Source of the DNA: Bugula neritina
Taxonomy: Eukaryota; Bryozoa; Gymnolaemata; Cheilostomatida; Bugulidae
DNA: 64,000 bases
Direction of reading: 5' to 3'
Assembly (NCBI GenBank): GCA_964035545.1
Contig: OZ037766.1
Span: 8,813,722-8,877,721, forward strand
The notes below the pieces were generated by a model that did no database searches, had not been told where the DNA came from, and was given only the letters and a program-made list of their open reading frames with translations. Made by a program: the position numbers and the translations under genes. Shown here piece by piece: positions 36,293 through 48,200 of this stretch. How positions within the stretch are numbered: the stretch's first letter is position 1; each line of letters starts with the position of its first letter.

Positions 36293-39200
36293 ATGGGTAG
36301 AACTAAGTATGAGCCGCCAGTGCCCGGTAGGACATTCACAATTATGTCCAATGAAGATAGAGAAAAGGGCAAAAAGAGTTGCTGGCCAGAGTTGTCTATT
36401 GGGGGATCAGGAGGTTTGTGTAACAGCATTTATCATCTGATATACAATATATAGCTATAATTGGTTCAGTACATCTGTAGTTTATTCATTTTGTTCTTTT
36501 ATTTCTACCATCAGTGCATGTCAAGAAAATAGCTCCAGAAATATTCTCTTACAAACAACTAACTGCCATTCATTTCCAAGACAATAAAATAGAGAGAATT
36601 CCACCTGAAATAGTTCAGTTGCCTCTTCTGCAGTACCTTAACTTTGACAACAACAGGTGAGTGTGAATATATTTTTTGTATTCATGAATCAATATTTGAA
36701 AAAGTGGAGCTATTTTTGTCTATTTAAATCAAATAGATGAGCAAAAAATCTTGTAATAAATTTGCAGACAATAAGTTGTAGTTGTCCTCTCTTATTTGTT
36801 TTGAAATTGAAGAATGAGTTAAGTGTATCATACTTAGGAAATTATTGTTTGTTTTAGGATTAGTGTGATTCCAGAGGAGATATGTGATATGGTAGAGCTT
36901 CGATTTCTCAGCTTCAAAAACAACAAGCTGAGTGCAATTCCTCACGACATTGGGAGACTCTTTCAACTCACTACTTTCAGTAAGGGTCTCAATTGGTGCT
37001 TATACAGGTTTTAATTCATTCACCAACTTTACTCACAGTTCTTAATTCCGCCCCCCCCCACCCCAAAGAGTTTTGCAAGAGATAAAAATTCTACTAGCAC
37101 GCGTAATAAATAATTTTAGTTTGAAAAACTGCACCTTTTAGCAAATTTTAAACAAAAATTATAAATATTTTCTTGTAAAGGTAATCAAATCTGGCGTGGC
37201 AATTTCTAGAAAATTTTTGCAGAAAAATTTCAGGACTTGATTCAAGTGAAACGCTGGATATTTAAAAATAATTCATTAACAATTTTGCTCCAGGCTGTTT
37301 GCAGTGTTGACTATTAATGCACAGCTCTATGAAACTGTATGAGGAAACTTGCAACCATTTTTACAATTTTTGGCATTACTAACACTCTGTAATTTGCATA
37401 ATAATGTATGCAGAAATCTGATTGGTTTTGTAGCTTCAGTTGGGATCTTTTAACTGACCTAATATTAGCTTCCTTCCTTTTCAACTAAGCTCTCTCTGTC
37501 CACTGCTAGTGTTGTTATTTCCTCTTCCTTTTTAAACTCTCATCTTTTCTGGCTTTCTCAGTTCAATCAAATAATCACAGCGCCATCATAAAAATCTTTA
37601 AATTTTGAAAATGTTTATAAATTGTAGTTTTCATTTTTTTTTAAACGTAGAACTGCTATAAAACAATCTATTTCCAATGCATCTTCTTATCTGAAGTTGT
37701 TTGCATTTGCTTTATATACAAAACTTTCCAAGTTGAAAGATGACACCATCTATAACAGCTACAGTGTTTGAGGCACCTGGAAGTTGAATGTCATTTAACA
37801 GAACAATGGTAATAGCCTTCTATAATGGTCATGCATTATGACATAATTGTGTGCGTCAAACCCTCAAAAATTGATTGACACTTCATTTAACTTGGCTTTC
37901 TATATCAGGAGTCAAATGTGAATCATATTTATCTACTCATTACTAGCCACTGCTTCACTTTTATTGGAAGCTACCGGAATCATCAGTATATCAAGATATA
38001 CACATATTAAGATATAATTATGCATACACAGTGTGGGTCTACCCTTGTCATACACCTAATGTATGTTTGGATTTTAAGACATGTTCCTACAATAAGTTTG
38101 TTCAACTAATGTGCTTCTGATCTCTCACATGCAAGAGAGCAACAACTTCAACTTGTGTGGTGCCAGCATATTTTTAAGTTATAGTAAGTTATATAAAGCA
38201 AACGTTAGTCTGCGGGTGCTAGTAGCATATGTAAACATACAAGTTTTACGTTTCTTGAATAACTATATTGCTTGAGGTGTACATCTAAATAAATCATTTG
38301 TGAAGGCTTTGGATAGGAAGGTTTATTTTGAGATTGAAAGATAAAAATGACAAAAAAGCTGATTTCTTAAAAAATTTACTGGTGTTAACACCAAAGCAGC
38401 TTTTCTTGGGAAGGGAAAAACTCGGTTTATTTTATTGCTGAGAAATCAGGCTATTTATGTAAAAGATTGCCTGGAGTTTGCCGTGCCAAAAAGACACTCT
38501 AACTCTGGCACAGAAGATAGTTTAATCCTATCTCCTGTTTATGGAGGAAGCGTATTACCACAAATCTAACTAATCTGTTTAAATTTTATATTCGCCAAGA
38601 CAGTTCGAAATATAATTTAATTACTTGTGCAATTGTTGTGCACATTTAGCATTGAGATGAATGATTCCAGCCATAGGTACTAATGATTCAGTGCATACAG
38701 TTGGTGTCTAGCACCGGGTTATGCTTTAGTTTTGGGATGAATAGTCTGAATCGGTGGTGATTTCAGCCGTCTTGGAGGCTGGGCTGGTGAAAAGCTATGA
38801 CTATCAGGCTGAAGGGGCTAATTAATATTAATAATAATGGATAATGAGCCACAAGTTAGAGGATTAGTGATGGAACTGCTTTTTTGAATTATTTGGCTAA
38901 ATTTGATGTTTGCCCTACTAGTGAGGTTGCATCCTTAAATCTTCCTAATAGCCTGCTACCCGTTTATCTTATATCAAGTAAATTGCTGGGAAGCTTGTTC
39001 TTGTTTCTTGACTTGAATTGCACTACTCCAGTTTATGAGTCTTTCCAAATACTCTTCATGATATTAACTGTCTTTCCATCTACACCAAATTCCCATCTGC
39101 TGCTGTAGTACCTATGTTTGAATATAATGTAAGTCTTGTTATTATGCTGAATCACACTGATGTTGATGATTTTCTTTAAACCACTTTGTAAATTAATTTT

Positions 39201-42200
39201 TCTTTGCAGTTCTACTTAAAAACTCATGAATTTACTGTAGTATACTAAATTTCGAAATTTTCTGCATAATCACTATCGTATTTATCATGATGATATAAGC
39301 TTTAATAGTCTTACTGACAAAGTTGCGCAATATTTGTGTTTTCCACTCTACTTCTTAAAACATTAAATTATACCTTGCCAAATTTATGTGGTTTTAGAGC
39401 TTTTAGGACTTCCGATGTGATAGAGGCCTACCCATCTGATGTTTACCCAACCAATAAATAACCTGATTTAATTAAGAAACAGTTGCCATATTTTAGCAAA
39501 CTAATTTATTCAGAACTGGATATATATTTAAGGAGGTTTGGGGCACGTTGCCGTTAGCCTACCTCCACTGTAATAATATTTATTAGAGCTATAGCCTAGT
39601 GAATTGTATTGTATTTTATATTTACTACTTTAATGTCTATTTTCGACTAACACAGATTCCAATAAACTATAAAAATATTCTTGCTGGATAACTCCTAAAC
39701 TCTGCAAAATGCAGATCTACTTAGTATTAAGATATTGATCATTTTGTGAATAATTAAACTCTTAAATTTAATTCTAAAATATTTTAGGCAAGTCATTTAA
39801 TTGAAAAAAAAAATTGTTGTACTGAAATATTTATTTTATGTCCAGGGCCTTTGCCTTAACGTTTGCGCAATACATTGAATAACATGGAGATATGCTTTTG
39901 GTACAAATTCCATATCCATTTGTTTTAGACCTGGAGGGGAATGTGGGGCTCCCCATGGACATCATCAGTGCAACCAAGAGTGGTCTCTCAGGATTTCTGC
40001 AGTTCATGTTGGAAAGACTAAACTGTAAGTACGCAATGGCTACAGTAGTAACAACAGCAGCCTGTTTATTTTGGTTGCCTTCATCTTTAAAGTACCAGCA
40101 ACAATATTTACTTTAACAAAAGAGCATATCAACAGAACCACAAAAGTTTATTCTATCTACCCTGATACTGATGGGTGTGTATGTTGTGTTTGAAATTTCT
40201 ACTTCTGTATAAATTTTCCTTTGCTCTTCAGGGTAGTAATTCCAACTGTACAACTGAAATAGTCAACTATCGCTATTTGCAAAAGCACTAAATCAATGAT
40301 ATTTATTTTATGATATGCAAGCCTGTCATAATAGAGCTCCATCTTAGATTATTTTTTATGCTTTTGTTACTATGTTCCTTTGTCTGCTGCTTTGTAAGGT
40401 TTCTTTATGCGCTCAAGCTATTGCTGTGGTAGCTGTATTTTCTAGTGTTGTAGTTGTGTGTGCTTAGAAGTTTGGATACATTTTAACTAATATAGATGCT
40501 AAAGTTCTAGGTGGTTTTCAATTTTATACCATATTATTATATCAATCATTTTAGTATTTCAATGAGGTTTTGTGGTATTGCTAAGCATAAATACTGCATA
40601 TATTAGCTCCAACGACTGGTTCCAACTTGAAACATTCACTGACTGATAATTTAATAGATAGCTATTATACTATTTACTTCTTTTGCTTCACTTGTTGACA
40701 CTGAACATATTTTGTTCTATGCATAATTGAAGTTGATAACTTTGATAACCTCTGAAGTTATCTATTCATCTGGGCGGAAGTGTTTTGGTTTTGAATAAAG
40801 ATTGTTTTATATTAAATTCACGTAGTTTGCCATCCAGTTTTCTCTATTTCCTGACTGCTTGTCCTCCTGTTTAAATAAAGTTGAACTTCGCATCACCGTA
40901 CTTAGCAGCGTAGAATGTTGTTTCTGAGTAGCGATTTGTTATGAGACTAAACATTGGTGAGGATGTAGCTGTTGATGGAGCAGATGTTACACAACCCTAC
41001 AGTGCACTACACTCAACTGCTCAACTGGTGTCATAACCTTAAGTAGAGTCAATCTCAAATGAACGGAAGGTGAACGACTCATAATTTGAACAGTATCACA
41101 TAGTGAACTTATTATTATGAAAGTTTATGTAACATGAGATGGCATAGCTTGCCATACACTATACACACTATACAAGTACTATACACTTTAGTAGTAAATT
41201 TGATATCATTCTTTTATGTTAGTAACAAGTGTCTGAAAGCTAACCAGGAAATATCAAGTTGTTCTACTCAAGCATGGGAGTGACTAAACAAATTAAAGTT
41301 ATTATATATTAACTTGAAACATTTCATGTGTAAAACACCTTTTCAATATTCTACTTATTGACTCTAGTGGTTTTTCAGTTCCTCTAATTTACTAGAATCA
41401 ATAAATGTGGTGAACCTCCAGGTTGACTCACGCTCTGGTAGATAGTGTGTGATCATCAAGCAACTGTTTTCTGTTCTCAGGAAGGACATTGTCGGTCTCT
41501 CCCATCCTTGTCATCACTGACTGTCAGGAAGGTTTGCTACTTCCGATAGCCTCAAGTTGGCAAGAGTTTTGTTAATAAGTTTTATTATTGTGAAAATGAC
41601 ATTTTGTTTTCATTGTCTGGAGAATAATGTTTTCTTTTTCTCTGGCTTTTCTGCATTAATTTCACTTTATTGTATTCAGCAGCCCGTGTAACTTTTAGAC
41701 TTCAATTTTTGTAATCACTTGTTATGTCACTAGACTGTACCTTTATCAGCACCGCCCCTACTGAATCACCCTGATTAGATATTATGGGTTTGTGTTTAGA
41801 AGTTGATATTTGGTCAGAAATTATCAAATACTAAGAATGCTGCATTTCTTTGCTTAAGAAAAAGTAGGATACTGACTTGGTAATGATTAAGTGGCAGGCT
41901 TGTTGGGAGTCTAACCACTGCAGCAGTTTAGCAGTTGACGTAACAATAAGTGGCAGGCTAGTGCCCCTCTGTGTAATTAGTGCTGCTAAATTACTAAGAA
42001 CCTGTCATAATTACTGTAATCAGTTGCTCACAGATGACACCTCACTGACCAGAGGTGTCATCTTGGCTGAGTACAAAGTCATTTCATCCATATTCCCTTT
42101 GTCCTTGCAGCTGGTAACTTCTGCATTCAGTACTGCAACAATGACATTACGTAATACTCAGAAATTATTTCACCAACCTGTATACTCCACTTTCCCTTCT

Positions 42201-45200
42201 TACTGCAATTTTTATTCCAAATACTTCTAGTTTTTACAGTTAAACAAGATTTTTAGCAAATCCAATGAAAAAAGTTTATTTTAAAAGCTGAATTAAGTCA
42301 TGACTTCCTTTTGCATTAGAAAGTCATAGTTCTATTTCGGTAAATTTATGCTGTTTTGGTGCCTTTCGTCCTCTAGGATACCCCTAGCTAGCAAGTTACA
42401 TTACTAGAGCATTGAGCTATGCCTTGACCTGTAGGCAGTAGTATCAGCTGATAGCTGTTTGTAGGCTATTAATTATAATAATTGCAGCTTGTAATATGTT
42501 CATCACCTTAGTATCTACCATGCTGATATCCTAATAATGTTTATTATATTTTCACTGATATATTCCTTGTATTCATGATATTAATTACAGTCATTATGTA
42601 TATATTATACATTAACTATACCAAAGCTTAACTTGCCTTTGATTTTTTTTTATAAAATCCTATAATTAATTCAATCTGGTGTATTCACGGAGCTCTCCCC
42701 TTGTCACCTGCATTATAATAATTGTATAATTATAGGAATATTATAATCAGGGTGTGACAAAGTTTTTATCAAGCTTTCAGGAAACTCTATGCTAATTTGC
42801 TAAATAAATATGTAAAGTTCACCTTGTGATGCCTCTTTCAACAGAATAAGGAACTCCTGAGGTTATACTTTCTCTGAGACTTCCACAAACATTATAGTGT
42901 TGACCTACTTAGCTAAGGTGCTGTCTAGCTTTGTCAGCCAAACTAAACATACTATGGTCAGAGGTGCTCATTAGCATTAGTTCAACTTTTGTCTTTCAGT
43001 GTATACTGGTGGTAGTATAGTTTATGTTATTTTGGTGATTCTCATAGAAGGCAAGTAGTAAGATCTCAAACAGTGCTTTACTGCTGCACTAAACACTTAT
43101 CCAGTGCTAATAGAACTTTCATAGTATCCTATTGTGCATTGCTGATATGCAGGGGGTGTTGAGCTTTACTTACGATGGTCAGCTAGGTAACTGCAAAATC
43201 ACGCAATATTTGTTGGACCAGCGACTGTATTGACCAATTAGTAGTTCTAAAGCGATGGTGTTAGCTAATATGACTAGTATGTATATCTGTTGATTATAAT
43301 TTTCTCATTTTTCATCCGTGACGTTTTATTTTTAGTCTTTTGGTTGTTCAACACTCGTTGTGGGTTTGTTTTAGAGTGGTTTTCATCTAATAGCTATATA
43401 TCATATACGCAGCCATTTTGAATATAGTCTCTATTATCCATAGGACAGTTGAATCTAGGCTCACCACCCTGGAAATCTTGTTTAACAAATAAGTATAATA
43501 TTATCAGCCAGGCTTGCAAATTTAGTAATAATTATTAACAGAGAATGACATATTAATCAAAGAACGGCTGTTTTGTAAATTGTTACTATCCGCAATACAC
43601 AAACGATCATAATAGTATTATATGATTGACAATCATCATGCCGTCCTCCAACGTGGAACTGAATAACCATGACGCATTGTGTTCATAGTTCATTGTGCAT
43701 CAGCGCAAGAGCCTTCGCTTCTTATTGGCTGATGGCTCTATGACCTACAATGGACAACAAAAGCCGACTCACTACTATATAATACTAGGCTCCACGTGAG
43801 AGTTGTTAGAAACCTGCAGCCGAAGTCCATGCCGTAGCATCCATTGCGATATACAAGTTAATCAATAATTAGGAAGATATATTTAGAACTGAGTACTCGT
43901 TTCAACTTGACTATTCAGGAATACGCTGAAACATAACCTCAAGCAGCTGAAATAGATGTAAGTATTTTTGTAAAAGGTTGTAAGCTAAATATATTCAAAT
44001 GGAATGTTTTCAGTTTTGTAGTTATAGTTTTTTAAGACTATCATTATCATAAGTCAAACTTGCTTTTAGATGGGAAGAGCACGCAGACGTGCAAAGTCGG
44101 ATATACTGACTACCAACTCTTGTGAGGGCTGCCGTAAGGTTCAAAAAGAGACATGTCTGCCACCATCACAGAAATGCCATAGGAATTCATCAAGTGAAAT
44201 ATATCAAAAATCCCTCATAGACTATGAAAGTGAGACTGACAGTGCTATTGACACAGCTAGTATTATTAGTTCTTCGGACAGTAGAAGTATAACCTCATCA
44301 TCCGAGTCCACCAGTTCCTTAGAGCTCAGTCTATTAGATGACGGCTCTATTTATTCCTCTCAGTCTCATTCCAAAAGATCTGCCAAGAAATCTAAAACTG
44401 CTGTTGTTTCAATTGCGAAACTGGAAAAAGAAGAAGCCGAGCTGGACTTACAGGCTCTTGCCTTGTATGTAACAGGGGTTCCATTTCAAAAGTTCACCAG
44501 CAAAGACTCCTGCAGGCAGTGCATTGAGTCGTACACACATGCCTTGCATCAGCACCAACATAATCAGATGAGGGCTTTCGGTATAGAAGATTCCTTTTCC
44601 GTTGATCTTCGAAATTTAGCCATAGATATTCACGTTGAAGAGTTTGTAAACTGGTCGATTGGAGATGCTACCTTTCAAATGAAGGAACACGGTTATTATG
44701 TAACTCCAAACGGTGCAACTTACTACACAGATCTGCCTATGGAACCATCCTCTTTAACCAGACATTTAATGATTCCCCCTAGTGAAAGAGCTTTGTGTAA
44801 GACAGCTATATACACTTACTCTCAATCTACTAAACCGCCATCTCCTTGGTTTTTGTCTTCTTGTGGTTTCAAGTGGTTCTTTGTCTTTTACAGTTGTTTA
44901 AGTTGCTCTTTTGAACAAAAGGCTTGAATAGCCTCAAATCTAATTGTTGAAATATCTTTGGGTAATGAAGTGGTATTTGATTGAGTTGATAGAACACAAT
45001 AGACTGAATTAATTTGGTATAGTTGGTGAACCAGCTGTGTTTTGCACTGTTTACCTGGTTTTAGGTGAATTGCCTGTAATTATAGCAGCTTATATTAAAA
45101 TCTTATTGATTGCTTGTTGTTTGATGTAATTAACCATGGGATTATCTAGACACCTATGTAACTGTCAACCATCTAACAGTATGCCTCAGTGGCTCCATCT

Positions 45201-48200
45201 TCAGCTCTGCTCCTCTGCTCCTAGTACACCTGCAGTATTTCAGTTTTGGTCTCTCCTTCACAACACTAACCACGACATGATATTATCTTGATTGAGATTT
45301 TACCTGCTAACTGCAGTAATCATTTGCCAATTTGGGTTAATTGCTTTCCTCACTGTTGCATTTTGGACAAAGTGGCATAATGATGGTGTTCAGATTTGCT
45401 TTAGGGACTTCTAATAGTGTGCTTCGAGCATGACTACACGAGATTAACCTTGATGTATATCTGAGTTAGTAGTCTTCCAGGCTGTTGGCTTCAAATGTAT
45501 GGTTTTATTAATAAATACAGGGTTAATTACACTTGTATCCACCACTTTCCATGACTACTACTCATTCAACAAGTTGTACTATAGAAAAGAATACAATATT
45601 TTATATAAGCTGTTGTCGTCACTTACTTCCCTTTCCCCAAAACATTTATCATATTGACTCATAGACAGCTACCATTACAGCAACTATAAATACACAAAAC
45701 AGATATACTGTCATCATGACTGACAATTGCATTGCATTATTATTTCATGTTTCAGTTACTGCCACGCATCCACCTCAACGGCCCTGGGTTACACTCCACA
45801 GCCCCCAGAGGAATGTGCCAACAGGTAAGCAAATCCTCTCACTTCTATTGCGAATGCTACTGTCTCGCTAAGCTTCACGTTCCTTCATAGTTTCTTAACT
45901 TCAGCATTGGATTATAGCTCACTTCCTTATTAGTGTGAATCAACTACAATATAAATTATCTCAGCTGATCAATAAACAATAATCTTGGTAAATCGTGTCA
46001 AAGATGTCTACTGAAATTAGCTTTAATCCAAATAACAACTGTTTGCTCTGATTCTGGACCGGTGCCAGAACTTAAAGGGTCGTTTTGTAACATTCTCCTT
46101 AAAAATGCAGTAAGCCAGCCAGAATCTTCAAGCTTTGTGGTTTGGCAATGGCTTAGTGTGGGCTCTAAGCCATTAGCTTTCTACTGCTGTGTAAACATCA
46201 CTAAATATTTTTCAGCTAGATAAAATTATGGAGATGATGCAATACTTTCCAACAAGGATGTGAGCACTTGCTATATATTACAATAATTATAATAGAGTTG
46301 TAGCCAACTAATCTCTCTGTCCATTTCAACATTGTTCTTGACTGAATCTAACAAATGGCATCTACCCTTGCTGGGTCTATGTAATAACACAACATGCATT
46401 CTCTTTACCGGTGTAGTCTGTTATCCTATTATATACCATAATGTTGAGTTGGCCGGCTTTTCACCACAATTGTTGATATTGTTTACATTATTATATCTTT
46501 GCACACCATAGTGTGTAAAGGAGTGATTAAGAAAGTTGCTTTATGCCCCTGTTGTAATATTACGGTAACAGAGCAAACAATGGGGTTCACTCAGAGATTC
46601 AGTGATTCAACTTCCTGTTGGAACACTCCTCACTGTCGGCTAGCCTGTGATTCTATGTTCATTGATAGCTGTGCGATTGCAGCTGTAAACAAAGTCAGTT
46701 GGGTAACCTAGCCAACTAGAAGTGAATCATAACATTCCATGAATTACAATATATGCCAAGTTTAAATCTAAGGTCAATCAACATGCTAAGTCAATATACA
46801 CATGTTAGATTATTATCTAGTAAATAAATTATAGAACCTTTCATGGTGCTACTCCCACAGCTAATGGGACGTATCAGTTCATGTAAATACCATACAGCTT
46901 GTGATATAAAAGTGTGCAATAAACACCTTTAAATCTCTAATGGCGTTTGTTTACTTCTGGAAAGAGAATGTAGATATTTGCTGCTTACCTATGTGAGTTT
47001 ATGTGTGTCAGCCAAACCTTTTAGCCATAACAATAATATATATTAGAAAACAATGGCCTACTTTGCTACAGATTACTAGATACTGGATTAAGTGTGTTTT
47101 GATTATCAAAGAAGAATTACTGGGAATTTGCTTGGTCATTGTTAAACCTTGGCTTAAACTGGCTTCCACAATATCGTATCTTATTAAGTAGAAGACATTT
47201 CCACAATATTTGTCATTTCAATTGTTTAGTTGTTTCAGTTGTTTAGTGTCTATTAATCTGTATATAATAATTCATGGTGATGATATTTTTATAAATGATA
47301 TTCATTTATCTTCTACATCCACCCTATCATATAGGCTAGTTTACTTTTGAGTTATTGATAATATGTAGTAAGCTGTGATATTGTTGTGTTTTGTTGTCTT
47401 TCCCTTTAAGGATGTATGTTTACCTTTATTTAACCTTGAGCTGCCCTCTTTAACCTAAAAGTTTTGTTTTTGTTTTGTTTCAGCCTTATTTACTGTGATG
47501 AACTACAATGTGTTGAGTGATTCCTATTGCAACAGACAAGTATATGGATACTGCCCTTCCTGGGCCTTACACTGGGACTACAGGAAGAAAGGTGCGTTTA
47601 TGTATATTACAGGCTATCGGCTATTTTTAGATGTCTAACACTTAAGCTGGGATGTAGAGGCATTTAATATGTGAGCATGCAATTGTAAACTGATAAATTA
47701 CTGCCCCCTGTACATTAAATCCTAATTAATATTGTTATTAGCATTTTATATATACCTGCCTGTTTTATTTGCTAATTTCCAACTAATGTTTACCACCAAT
47801 TCCTAGGAGCTATTAATAAAAATTAGGAAATCTTAGATTTGGTTTTATTGCAATGAGATTGTCTAGTGAGAGGATATGCTAATATTGCCACATCCCTATC
47901 TGCCACCTTCTCAATTATTAAGCCAACTTTTGAATAATTAATAATGCTAATCAGGCTATCTTCAATTACTGCTTGCATCTCTGACTCATTTTCACACTCC
48001 ATCTTCTCCGGCGACACAGTGGTAAACAAACCTTCCAGATTGACAGTACCTTTTCATGTTGTGTAATGTTTTAATATTTACACCTGTGTGTTCTCCAACT
48101 GCAACTTTTGCCAAGACTTTGGAAGTTTGTTTGGTGTTTGAAGGCATCCTGGAGGAGATACGCCATTACAGCGCCGATATTATTTGTCTGCAAGAAGTGG

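Noticed and set aside
41877-42230. 117-codon open frame in CNOT6 intron 4
   Set aside because: No family resemblance. It contains the 12-bp hairpin and direct repeats, and its ends do not coincide with splice signals.
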